From contig NZ_VIJZ01000009.1 in assembly GCF_006874425.1 (NCBI RefSeq), positions 168,718 through 232,717 on the forward strand: a DNA stretch of 64,000 nt. Reading direction: 5' to 3'. This document shows positions 43,559 through 51,247 of the stretch, in pieces. The notes under the pieces were generated by a model that saw only the letters and a list, made by a program, of their open reading frames with translations, made no database searches and had not been told where the DNA came from. The DNA is from Paenibacillus ottowii. Lineage in GTDB: Bacteria > Bacillota > Bacilli > Paenibacillales > Paenibacillaceae. Numbering within the stretch: the stretch's first letter is position 1; every line of letters starts with the position of its first letter. The position numbers and the translations under genes are program-made.

Positions 43559-43651
43559 ATGAACCTCTTCCCGGACAAAATACATACATATAAACTATAC
43601 CTTCTCCCTACCATTTCCACAACCTCAGGTGTTATGTTCATCTCAGTTATT

Positions 43652-43702
43652 AAAACAGCGACAGTCGTAGACGAAAATCGTCCTCAACTGTCGCTGTTCT
43701 TT
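43652..43702 (-). terminator. terminator downstream of the xylanase region
   Basis: Stem AACAGCGACAGT/ACTGTCGCTGTT with an inner GACGA/TCGTC stem. On the minus strand it is followed only by TTTTAAT. Confidence 0.8.
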
Positions 43703-43802
43703 AACTAACGTATCCCTTTAGTTTAACACTTGTTAAGTGTGCCTTGTTCAAACTTTTCTCTACATTATTATTGCTCTATGCGAGGCCAGTTCCAGTTTCC
43801 AG

Positions 43803-43935
43803 TTAAGTATTTGTCTCAGGCAATAGGTAGCCGTTAGCTTCCTCATTGACCGTTGCTGTCCATTTTATGTTATCGTTAGCATTCTTATTATTCGGATCTT
43901 TCTTTTCCTTATCTATGTTGTAATACAGTTTAAGC
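43803..43935 (-). pseudogene. fragment resembling a formylglycine-generating-enzyme (SUMF1-like) domain
   Basis: About 43 codons without a start. The stretch GLKLYYNIDKEKKDPNNKNA is followed by NDNIKWTATVNEEANGYLLP and then a stop. The pattern EGLxPYYxI... KWxVxVNxEANGYRLPTEAEWEYA is typical of FGE-sulfatase domain proteins; here the RLPTEAEWEY part is lost. It lies just downstream of the xylanase stop, before the terminator. Reading by eye only. Confidence 0.5.
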
Positions 43936-43943
43936 CCTCATGG

Positions 43944-44582
43944 TTACCACACCGTTACGTTAGAGCTCCCGCTACTTTGATACCCCTCTGTCGCTAACAC
44001 CTGGTAAGACCAGTTGTTCCCCAGATGCATTCCTTTGCTCGCCCAAGCCTTCACGTGATTGCTGAAAGTAATCGTGGAGTTGCCCCCGGTCGGTCTCTTC
44101 GTCTGTCGAACACTCCAGTACTGGATAAATGTCGTTTTTTGGCCTTCAATGGAAGGTGCGTCGTATCGCATTGTTGTGTAGATGTCATATGTGCCCCCAT
44201 CACTGGTCACCGTACCTTTATACGTTCCGGTAGGTCGATAAGTCCCCCAGCTATCAACAACGTAATATTCGATGAGTGAGTTTCTCGTCCACCCGTAGAG
44301 GGCCAAATATCCATTACCGGACGGCGCCCAGACACCGGCATTGTAATTAATCGTTCTGTCTGGCGATCCAGTAGTCCAGCCTTTGCCGACAACAAAATTC
44401 CCGCTATTCTTCCATGTTACGCTGTAATTGCCGCCGGACCCATTAACAGCATTAACCGTCCCACCGCCATCGGTCCAATTTTGCCAGTAGTCTGTCGCTG
44501 CATTTGAGGTTGATGCAAAAAAAACAAAACTCATGGAAGCTGCAAGAACTACCGTTAACAGTTTCTTACTACTTTTAAACAT
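43944..44582 (-). CDS. xynA: GH11 endo-1,4-beta-xylanase
   Basis: Secreted xylanase of 212 residues with a Sec signal peptide ending STSNAA (residues 1-28). The single GH11 jelly-roll follows: DYWQNWTDGGGTVNAVNGSG, NSLIEYYVVDSWGTYRPTG (nucleophile Glu), FIQYWSVRQTKRPTGG and VLATEGYQSSGSSNVTVW (acid/base Glu). Length and motifs match compact Bacillus/Paenibacillus GH11 enzymes with no binding module. True RBS TAGGAGG precedes the ATG. A second, perfect anti-SD complement lies 107 nt upstream, apparently near the mRNA 5' end. Monocistronic. Confidence 0.95.
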   Translation of the reverse strand: MFKSSKKLLTVVLAASMSFVFFASTSNAATDYWQNWTDGGGTVNAVNGSGGNYSVTWKNSGNFVVGKGWTTGSPDRTINYNAGVWAPSGNGYLALYGWTRNSLIEYYVVDSWGTYRPTGTYKGTVTSDGGTYDIYTTMRYDAPSIEGQKTTFIQYWSVRQTKRPTGGNSTITFSNHVKAWASKGMHLGNNWSYQVLATEGYQSSGSSNVTVW

Positions 44583-44800
44583 AATTTACCTCCTAAAATT
44601 TTGTGATTTTCATTCTACACCTGCTTGTCGACCGATTCTCCGTTGCAGTGCATCACTCATATGAACCATATCCCGTGTTTTCTTACTTTCACCTCCTTTA
44701 TATGTAAAATTATATAATAATAACGATCATATAACCACTTGGCAAACTAAATATTAAACTTTACTATGTTTAGATTTCCCTAAGTTATATATATATCCGT
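44583..44800 (-). promoter_or_regulatory. xylanase leader with extra Shine-Dalgarno (STAB-SD-like)
   Basis: On the minus strand AAAGGAGGTGA (44689-44699) lies about 15 nt downstream of a TATAAT (44709-44714), so it would sit within the first 10-15 nt of the transcript. The only frame after it encodes 16-19 residues, and its ATG is about 22 nt away. This matches the placement of cry3Aa-type mRNA-stabilising SD elements. Confidence 0.5.
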
Positions 44801-44822
44801 CGGGAGTTTATTGAGTTTCTTC

Positions 44823-44849
44823 TTTAGAGTTCTTCAGATTTTCTTTAGA
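44823..44849 (+). promoter_or_regulatory. tandem hexamers upstream of the first PMT-like gene
   Basis: TTTAGA (44823), TTCAGA (44833) and TTTAGA (44844) on the plus strand with spacers of 4 and 5 bp. The same motif pair recurs at 48482-48498 and, inverted, at 48419-48435. Confidence 0.6.
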
Positions 44850-44926
44850 TATATCCTCGTAAAATCCTTAGATTTTTTCGCTACTATTTTTTATATGAAC
44901 AAAAAACAAAAGGAAGAAAATAAGTC

Positions 44927-45508
44927 ATGGAGGATAAACGGTTGAATTTCAAAGAATACCTACTTTTTTTGCAAGGATTCCTCACCAATCCACAACGAGT
45001 GGGAAGCGTTATGCCTAGTTCTCGATTTCTGGCAGCTAAGGTGGTTGAATCTGTACCCTGGGGTGAGGTAAAGGCCGTCGCAGAGCTCGGGTCAGGTACA
45101 GGTGCTATCACACGTTTCATGAAGACACAGTTAACTGGATCAACAAAAGTGTTATTGTTCGAAAGAGATAAGAAAATGAGAGAGAATCTGAAGACAAAAT
45201 ACCCGGATTTCATGTGTCACTCAAATGCTTGCCAATTAGTTAAAAAATTGAATCAAGATGAGCTCGGCCAACTGGACTGTATTATTAGTGGATTACCATT
45301 TTTTAATTTTACGAGTGAAATGCGAGCGAATTTACTTAATCAGATTATTCAGGCATTAAAACCAGGCGGTATCTTTATTGCTTTTCAGTACTCGCTCCAA
45401 ATGAAAAAAAGGTTTGCCGAAAACCTTACTATTGAAAAAGTCGAATTCGTGCCCTGTAACTTCCCTCCGGCTTTCGTATATATCTGCCGCAAAAGGAGCC
45501 CCATGTAA
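44927..45508 (+). CDS. phospholipid N-methyltransferase-like protein (first paralogue)
   Basis: 193-residue class I SAM methyltransferase of the COG3963/PmtA-KsgA-like group. Motif I VKAVAELGSGTGAITRFMKT, acidic SAM ligand in VLLFERDK, motif IV in LDCIISGLPFFNF and LKPGGIFIAFQYSLQMKK near the end. About two-thirds identical to the protein at 48554-49135. No membrane segment; presumably a peripheral enzyme acting on phosphatidylethanolamine or another aminolipid (family inference). The start is ATG 44927; a TTG at 44942 has GGAGG at a better distance. It overlaps a truncated receiver gene by one base. Confidence 0.78.
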   Translation: MEDKRLNFKEYLLFLQGFLTNPQRVGSVMPSSRFLAAKVVESVPWGEVKAVAELGSGTGAITRFMKTQLTGSTKVLLFERDKKMRENLKTKYPDFMCHSNACQLVKKLNQDELGQLDCIISGLPFFNFTSEMRANLLNQIIQALKPGGIFIAFQYSLQMKKRFAENLTIEKVEFVPCNFPPAFVYICRKRSPM

Positions 45509-45744
45509 TGGATACAGTACTTGTTGTAGCTGACACTCCAGAGATTCAAGACCTTATTCACGTATATTTGCGCAATGAAGGTTACTTTGTCATAGAAGCT
45601 GCAGATGGTCTGGAAGCGCTAGATTTAATAAAATCCATCTCTTTCGAGCTGGTCATCCTTGATACTGGGATGCTACGAACGGATAGTATCCAGACCTGCA
45701 CTGAAATATGGAAAATGTCTAACACCCCTATGATCCTCATCTAA
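45508..45744 (+). pseudogene. truncated response-regulator receiver copy
   Basis: 78 residues aligning with the first 78 of the intact regulator at 49208 (for example HVYLRNEGYFVIEAADGLEA). The acidic pair is altered (VADTPEI against VDDDSEI), the phospho-acceptor Asp in VILDTGM remains, and the sequence stops before the conserved Ser/Thr and Lys. No DNA-binding domain or kinase follows; a terminator does. It is probably a decayed duplicate, though it retains a clean frame and coupling to the methyltransferase. Confidence 0.75.
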
Positions 45745-45748
45745 GTAA

Positions 45749-45794
45749 AAAAACTTAAGCCTGAACAAAATGTGCTCCTGGCTTAAGTTTTATT
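45749..45794. terminator. terminator after the truncated receiver gene
   Basis: Stem AAACTTAAGCC/GGCTTAAGTTT with flanking A- and T-runs, serving both convergent units. Confidence 0.85.
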
Positions 45795-46487
45795 TTATTG
45801 ATCAGCATCTACTCTATGAAAGGAATACCCTGTGTATAATGCCTCAGTAATAAATTCATTTAGTGCCTCTAGCATGTATGCAGGTGCGCTCCTGTCTGCC
45901 CCGAACGTTTCTCCACTATCATGAAGAACAATAACAGCTCCCCCTTTTAGCTTGGACAGCAGTCTTTGCTTAATTTTTTGCTTGCCGCCGGAGCTTTTCC
46001 AGTCCCCTACAATAACAGACCAAAGAATCATGCGAAATTTCTTCATCAATAAAAAGTCAAACAGGTTGATAACCCCCCATGGGGGGCGATAGTAAAACGT
46101 TTTTTCTCCAATAATACGATCAATAACGTTGGCCGTTTTGTTTACCTGTTCACGAACCCTCTTAGGACTCATCAAGGCATTGGACCAATGCACGTAATTG
46201 TGGATTCCAACAAGATGGCCTTCATGGTGCATTCGTTGGATTAAATCAGGATATTTCTCTGCTTTTTGACCAAGCACAAAAAAGGTCACTTTTATGTTGT
46301 GCTTCTTTAATAAATCCAGTAAAAGAGGCGTATATTCTGGGTCTGGTCCGTCATCAAACGTTAAGGCAATGGGCTGCTCGCCCGTTCCTCTTTTATAAAC
46401 CCCGATGCCAAAGAGTCGAACAATAAGGGTTGGAATAATCGTATAAACGAGTAATGCGCTAAAGAGAATGATTAATGTCTGTCTCAT
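45795..46487 (-). CDS. polysaccharide deacetylase (NodB domain)
   Basis: 230-residue carbohydrate esterase 4 protein anchored by an N-terminal membrane helix (LIILFSALLVYTIIPTLIV). NodB motifs: ALTFDDGPDPEYT (catalytic and metal Asp), GIHNYVHWSN (zinc His pair), YYRPPWGVIN and VIVLHDSGETFG. It would remove acetyl groups from peptidoglycan or another cell-surface glycan outside the membrane. Last gene of the dedA-glycosyltransferase-deacetylase operon (46 bp after the glycosyltransferase). Confidence 0.9.
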   Translation of the reverse strand: MRQTLIILFSALLVYTIIPTLIVRLFGIGVYKRGTGEQPIALTFDDGPDPEYTPLLLDLLKKHNIKVTFFVLGQKAEKYPDLIQRMHHEGHLVGIHNYVHWSNALMSPKRVREQVNKTANVIDRIIGEKTFYYRPPWGVINLFDFLLMKKFRMILWSVIVGDWKSSGGKQKIKQRLLSKLKGGAVIVLHDSGETFGADRSAPAYMLEALNEFITEALYTGYSFHRVDADQ

Positions 46488-46533
46488 GCTCCTGCTCCTT
46501 TTTAACTATAGTAAATCCATGCTTGTCTTTCAT

Positions 46534-47703
46534 CTAGGAGCATATATTTATTCCACTGACTCTATTGTTCATTTTCATGGTTCCAAAAATAACTTCTAAT
46601 GATGCAAATGCGGACTCTTTAGGATGGAACTGTTTAGTATTCTCTCTCATATCCTGAAGAAGTTTTGCATCATCTAGTAATTGCGATAGACGTTCTGTTA
46701 AATCCCGAGATGTCTCTGCATAAATGGCTACCCCAGAACGAACTAAAAATTCGGCATTATCCTCTTCTTGACCAGGGATAGGCTTACAAAGTAGCATCGG
46801 CAGTTCCATAGCAATCGCCTCAAACGTCGTGACTCCTCCTGGTTTGGTAATCATAATGTCGGATACGGCCATTAACTCATGAACATCATGAATATAACCT
46901 GTTAAATAGATGCAATGTTTGGAATCTTTCAGCTTCTCACTCAATTCCATCCGAAGTTTTTCATTTTGTCCGCAAACAATCATGAATTGTACAGGCTGTC
47001 GCAATTGATCTATTTCCTGAATAGTAGTGCTTCCATCGCCAATCATGCCACAACCTCCTCCCATCACAAGCACAGTAGGCATATAAGGATCTAATTCATA
47101 CTTCTTTGCTGTTTTCTCTCTTTCTATGGACTGAGAAAATTGCGGCCGAATAGGGATTCCTGTATCCGCAATCCGTGCCTCTTCAACACCTAGTTGAATC
47201 AAAGAATCACGAACAACTCTGGAACCTACGATATATTGATCGGTATAAGGATAAATCCATGAGCTATGATCAGTGTGATCGGTAATAATAGTAACCATAG
47301 GGATATCGATTAAACCATTTGATTTCAGCTTTGATATCACGCCTGCTGCCCAAGGAAATGTACTTACTACAATAGCTGGCTGTATTTTACTGATTAATTT
47401 CATCATTCGTCCCATTCCTGTAGAGAAAACGGTCTTTATGATATGGGATAGAACGTTTTGCTTCCGTGTTTTCTGAAATAGATATCCATACACCTGAGGG
47501 AAGGTTTTTATGGTTTGCAGATAAATCAATCGACTCCAATGATTCACATAGGGATGAACCCATTCCATAACATCAATAACCACCGGTTCCATATGAGGAA
47601 ATCGAATTTGCATTGCATCTTGCAGGGCTTGGGCTACTTGAATATGGCCATTCCCATAATTTCCGGTAAGAATCAATATTTTTTCTTTTTTTACTTTTTT
47701 CAT
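46534..47703 (-). CDS. UgtP/MGDG-synthase-like glycolipid glycosyltransferase
   Basis: 389-residue GT-B (GT28) enzyme. The N-terminus ILILTGNYGNGHIQVAQALQ is the MGDG-synthase acceptor domain; the C-terminal part has VLVMGGGCGMIGDGSTTIQE, CIYLTGYIHDVHELMAVSDI and MITKPGGVTTFEAIAMELPM. Family members glycosylate diacylglycerol at the cytoplasmic face, yielding membrane glycolipids and lipoteichoic-acid anchors. It lies between dedA and the deacetylase in one operon, opposite the PMT-like genes. Confidence 0.87.
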   Translation of the reverse strand: MKKVKKEKILILTGNYGNGHIQVAQALQDAMQIRFPHMEPVVIDVMEWVHPYVNHWSRLIYLQTIKTFPQVYGYLFQKTRKQNVLSHIIKTVFSTGMGRMMKLISKIQPAIVVSTFPWAAGVISKLKSNGLIDIPMVTIITDHTDHSSWIYPYTDQYIVGSRVVRDSLIQLGVEEARIADTGIPIRPQFSQSIEREKTAKKYELDPYMPTVLVMGGGCGMIGDGSTTIQEIDQLRQPVQFMIVCGQNEKLRMELSEKLKDSKHCIYLTGYIHDVHELMAVSDIMITKPGGVTTFEAIAMELPMLLCKPIPGQEEDNAEFLVRSGVAIYAETSRDLTERLSQLLDDAKLLQDMRENTKQFHPKESAFASLEVIFGTMKMNNRVSGINICS

Positions 47704-47767
47704 AGATCACATCTCTCCTTTATATTGTTCCAAAAGATCAAACAGTTTTGTCTTAGAATTTATTGTC

Positions 47768-48349
47768 TTAGGCAGTAAAGATGAACTTGAACCACTTCGT
47801 CATGATAAAAGTGCCAACGGCCAGCATTAGGGCAGCCACAGCTAGTTTAGGATCAATTATATTTAGCCAATTTAATATATGATGCCCAAAGAACTTGCCA
47901 ATAGTGAAAAACGTAATAGTCCATAGAAACGCGCTCGAATACGAAATCAAAGTAAACTTCTTGTACGAGACCCCGTTGAGACCAACAAATACAGGCAAAA
48001 TATACCGAATGACTGGAATTAGCATTCCAAAACACATTGCAATATCTCCGTGTTGATCAAAAAGTTTCTCTGCCTTCTGGAAATGACGGTTGTTTTGAAA
48101 CTTTGGTTTGAATTTCTCTCCAAAGATTCTGCCAGCAAAATAAGCAACTGAAATGGCTATTAACAAGCCAGCGAGGATAACCATATATATAATCCACGGG
48201 TTTAAAACTCCGTTGTTACTCAAAATTCCACCTGTTAGTATGGTTAACTCATTAGGAACGGGGACCCCAAATGGGCCTAGGCAGAAGGCTAGGAAAAAAA
48301 ACAAATACCCGTAATGGTTGACTAGCTGTAAGACGATATCGCTAATCAT
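47768..48349 (-). CDS. DedA/VTT-domain membrane protein
   Basis: 193-residue SNARE-associated (VTT) family protein with four to five membrane segments. Conserved glycine/proline-rich entry GPFGVPVPNELTILTGGIL and the segment CFGMLIPVIRYILPVFVGLN with GVSYKKFTLISYSSAFLW. DedA proteins act in lipid-carrier recycling or phospholipid scrambling and affect resistance to cationic peptides. First gene of the three-gene minus-strand operon, with tandem hexamers of the locus type in its promoter region. Confidence 0.9.
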   Translation of the reverse strand: MISDIVLQLVNHYGYLFFFLAFCLGPFGVPVPNELTILTGGILSNNGVLNPWIIYMVILAGLLIAISVAYFAGRIFGEKFKPKFQNNRHFQKAEKLFDQHGDIAMCFGMLIPVIRYILPVFVGLNGVSYKKFTLISYSSAFLWTITFFTIGKFFGHHILNWLNIIDPKLAVAALMLAVGTFIMTKWFKFIFTA

Positions 48350-48418
48350 GTTCTAACCTCCTTATTATGTCGATGAAAGCATATTAATATAAAAATCTTA
48401 GGAGATTATAGGGATATT

Positions 48419-48435
48419 TCTAAAGAAATTCTGAA
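48419..48435 (-). promoter_or_regulatory. tandem hexamers upstream of dedA
   Basis: On the minus strand TTCAGA-N5-TTTAGA, the same motif and spacing as before the PMT-like genes, with a TATAAT about 14 bp further towards dedA. Confidence 0.6.
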
Positions 48436-48481
48436 GTATAAAATGAATGACCTAGACTTTAAGCCTCCTATAGATAACTTC

Positions 48482-48498
48482 TTTAGATTTTCTTTAGA
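48482..48498 (+). promoter_or_regulatory. tandem hexamers upstream of the second PMT-like gene
   Basis: TTTAGA-TTTTC-TTTAGA on the plus strand, followed by a further CTTAG. The layout of the upstream region mirrors that of the first copy. Confidence 0.65.
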
Positions 48499-48553
48499 AA
48501 TATACTCATAAATTCCTTAGTTTTTTTCATTATGATTTGTGTACATAAACGTA

Positions 48554-49135
48554 ATGGAGGATAATCAGTTGAAATTCAATGAAAATCTTTTATTTTTGCG
48601 AAGCTTTATTCACAGTCCGAAAAATGTGGGAAGTGTTATACCAAGCTCTCGATTTCTGGCTACAAAAATGGTTAAGCAAGCGCCTTGGAACGAGGTTAAG
48701 GCAGTCGCAGAGCTTGGATCAGGTACAGGTGCTATCACCCGTTTTATCAACAGCCAGGTAAATGAGGCAACGAAAGTGTTATTATTTGAGATGGATGAAA
48801 CGATGAGGAATAATTTACAGACTAAATATCCAAATTTCTCCTGCCATCCGAACGCTGCACGTTTAGTAGAAGTGATGAAGCAAGAAAACATTCAACAGTT
48901 GGATTGTATTTTTAGTGGGCTACCTTTTTTTAATTTTGAGCGTGAATTGAGAGATACCTTGGTCGAACAGATTTATAAAGCACTTAAACCTGGAGGCTTA
49001 TTTATCGCCTTTCAATATTCGCTTCAAATGAAAAAGCAACTTTCCGAAAAGTTTATTATCGAAAAAGTTAATTTGGTGCCTCTTAATATCCCTCCTGCTT
49101 TTGTTTACGTCTGTCGCAAAAGGGAAAACATGTAA
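48554..49135 (+). CDS. phospholipid N-methyltransferase-like protein (second paralogue)
   Basis: 193-residue paralogue of the protein at 44927. Motif I VKAVAELGSGTGAITRFINS, VLLFEMDETMRNNL, LDCIFSGLPFFNF and LKPGGLFIAFQYSLQMKK are shared almost exactly. Start ATG 48554 matches the other copy; TTG 48569 with GGAGG is an alternative seen in both copies. It is followed by an intact OmpR-type regulator and kinase (72-bp gap), so the methyltransferase belongs to the output or the operon of that two-component system. Confidence 0.8.
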   Translation: MEDNQLKFNENLLFLRSFIHSPKNVGSVIPSSRFLATKMVKQAPWNEVKAVAELGSGTGAITRFINSQVNEATKVLLFEMDETMRNNLQTKYPNFSCHPNAARLVEVMKQENIQQLDCIFSGLPFFNFERELRDTLVEQIYKALKPGGLFIAFQYSLQMKKQLSEKFIIEKVNLVPLNIPPAFVYVCRKRENM

Positions 49136-49207
49136 ATGTTAATGACCCTTTAATTAGCCCCTTAAATAACCTAATTTACCAAGTCAAAAAAAGAAGGAGC
49201 ATCGGTA

Positions 49208-49888
49208 ATGAATACAATCCTTGTTGTGGATGATGATTCCGAGATTCGGGATGTTATTCATGTATATCTACGCAATGAAGGATACCAGGTGATTGAAGCG
49301 GCTGATGGTGAAGAAGCCCTGGATGCTATAAAGACAACATCGATTCAACTGGTTATCCTGGATGTTATGATGCCACGAATGGATGGGATCAAAGCATGCC
49401 TAAAAATAAGAGAAATCTCGAATATTCCGATTATTATGCTGTCAGCCAAAGAAGAAGATATTGATAAAATCAACGGGCTGACTACCGGGGCCGATGACTA
49501 CATGATCAAACCGTTTAATCCGTTAGAGTTGCTTGCTCGTGTCAAAGCACAGCTACGGCGTCAATCATTAATAGGAAAAGAAGAATTTAATTCCCTTATC
49601 CTTATTAAAGACCTGGTGATTGATAAGAGTAAACATTCGGTAAAGTTAAAGGGAAATGAAATTTCGCTGACTCCTCTGGAGTTTTCGATCCTGATTTTGC
49701 TTGCTAGCCACCCTGGACAGGTTTTTAGTTCGGAGCACATTTACGAAAGTGTATGGAAGGCGCCGTATGGGTTCTCTGATAACACTGTAATGGTTCATAT
49801 TCGTAATTTACGAGAAAAGTTAGAGCAATTCCCAAGAGATCCTCAGTATATTAAAACGGTGTGGGGGGTTGGCTACAAAATTGAATGA
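49208..49888 (+). CDS. OmpR-family response regulator
   Basis: 226 residues. Receiver with VVDDDSEIRD acidic cluster, phospho-Asp in VILDVMMPRMDGIKACLKIR, Ser in IIMLSAKEED and Lys in DDYMIKPFNPLELLARVKAQ. The winged-helix output domain has LTPLEFSILILLASHPGQVF and YGFSDNTVMVHIRNLREKLE. AAGGAGC precedes the ATG. It overlaps the kinase gene. OmpR-type regulators bind direct repeats about 10-11 bp apart, which matches the hexamer pairs upstream of both methyltransferase genes and dedA. Confidence 0.94.
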   Translation: MNTILVVDDDSEIRDVIHVYLRNEGYQVIEAADGEEALDAIKTTSIQLVILDVMMPRMDGIKACLKIREISNIPIIMLSAKEEDIDKINGLTTGADDYMIKPFNPLELLARVKAQLRRQSLIGKEEFNSLILIKDLVIDKSKHSVKLKGNEISLTPLEFSILILLASHPGQVFSSEHIYESVWKAPYGFSDNTVMVHIRNLREKLEQFPRDPQYIKTVWGVGYKIE

Positions 49889-50984
49889 GCATATACAAAA
49901 ACCAAAACGAAAAAAAAGCATTCAGGTCAACATTTTAATCAGAATGGTGCTGAGTTTAATTATCGCAACTGCTATAAATAATATTCTCAGTCTAATTTTC
50001 TTGAAAATTAGTAGTGTCATGCGATGGGAGTGGTTTCGCAATTTTTTTCCTTATCTTCTTACCCCCTTATTTACGGTCATGTTTATTATTACTTTTTTAG
50101 TTTTGACACGACGAATCGTTAGAGACTTAATTACATTGGAGCAAGGGCTTCAGATTATTTCCGAAGGTAATTTACATTATCGGGTACCTGTTGTTCGACA
50201 AGATGAACTTGGGCGGGTGGCGCTCAACATCAATCGAATGACAGAACGCTTAGAGCAACAGATTGTAAGAGAACGTGAAGTAGAAAAATCCAAGATGGAA
50301 ATGATTACTGGCATTTCTCATGACTTGCGTACACCTTTGACTAGCATTATCGGCTATATTGAACTTTTGAGAACAGACTCATATCAAGATAAAGACGAAT
50401 ATACGCGCTTTGTTCAGAACACCTATAACAAAGCGATTCATTTGAAGAAGTTGCTGGACGACTTGTTTGAATATACACGGCTGACTTCAGTCGATACCCA
50501 CTTAAATCTGAGGAGAATCAATTTATTCCAACTTTTGGACCAATTGCTATTCGAGTTCGAACCCATTGCGCAGGAAAACGGTGTATATATCGTGAAGGAA
50601 ATCGGTGACTCCCCGATCTTCACCTCCGTTGACAGCGATAAAATGGCCAGAGCAATCGATAATCTTTTGATGAACGCCTTAAAGTATTCCTTGAAGCCGG
50701 GAGCCATTTACATTCGAATGAAAACGACCCCCGAGCAAATTACGATTGAGGTCGAAAATAATGGTGCTCCTCTTACTCAAGATCAAAAAGAGAAGCTGTT
50801 TGATCGTTTTTATAAGGTTGACCATTCTAGAAGTAGCGAAGGTATCCAAGCAGGCGCAGGACTGGGGCTTTCCATAGCAAGAAATATTGCTGAGTTACAT
50901 CAGGGCACCTTAACGCTCAATCATACCAATAACACCTTTATATTTCAGTTGAACTTGCCTGTAGATAGAAGCTCCAATCAATAA
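49869..50984 (+). CDS. membrane sensor histidine kinase, VanS-like
   Basis: About 371 residues: short cytosolic N-terminus, two membrane helices (RMVLSLIIATAINNILSLIF and YLLTPLFTVMFIITFLVLT) with only a short outside loop, and HAMP (QGLQIISEGNLHYRVPVV). HisKA (MITGISHDLRTPLTSIIGYI) and HATPase_c (NLLMNALKYSLKPGAIYI, GAGLGLSIARNIAELHQG) follow. The short outer loop suggests sensing within or near the membrane. The start is unclear: TTG 49869 abuts a G-run, TTG 49881 is better spaced. Confidence 0.92.
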   Translation: MATKLNEHIQKPKRKKSIQVNILIRMVLSLIIATAINNILSLIFLKISSVMRWEWFRNFFPYLLTPLFTVMFIITFLVLTRRIVRDLITLEQGLQIISEGNLHYRVPVVRQDELGRVALNINRMTERLEQQIVREREVEKSKMEMITGISHDLRTPLTSIIGYIELLRTDSYQDKDEYTRFVQNTYNKAIHLKKLLDDLFEYTRLTSVDTHLNLRRINLFQLLDQLLFEFEPIAQENGVYIVKEIGDSPIFTSVDSDKMARAIDNLLMNALKYSLKPGAIYIRMKTTPEQITIEVENNGAPLTQDQKEKLFDRFYKVDHSRSSEGIQAGAGLGLSIARNIAELHQGTLTLNHTNNTFIFQLNLPVDRSSNQ

Positions 50985-51008
50985 TTACTAAAGAGCACGA
51001 AAAAATAT

Positions 51009-51044
51009 AAAAAAAGCGACTGCCATCGTTGAAGTCGCTTTTTT
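51009..51044 (+). terminator. terminator after the kinase gene
   Basis: Perfect stem AAAAAAGCGACT/AGTCGCTTTTTT. Confidence 0.92.
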
Positions 51045-51247
51045 CATGCTTTTGTATAAATGATGCAATCACTAAATGGCTTATTCTCGCACCATTAGAG
51101 TTTTTGAAATTCATGTTTTCTGTCATAGGAATAGACACAGACTGTTAGGTAAAAAATAAGGTTGTCCGGTAATCCACCAATTAGTAAGTTACATAGTAAT
51201 ATGCTTTTCTCTGCCCTGCTACCTTAAATACGGAATGGTGATAATAA

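Noticed and set aside
44600..44660. 16-19 codon frame after the extra SD before xynA
   Set aside because: Its ATG is about 22 nt from the SD, too far for normal initiation; kept only as an alternative explanation in the finding.
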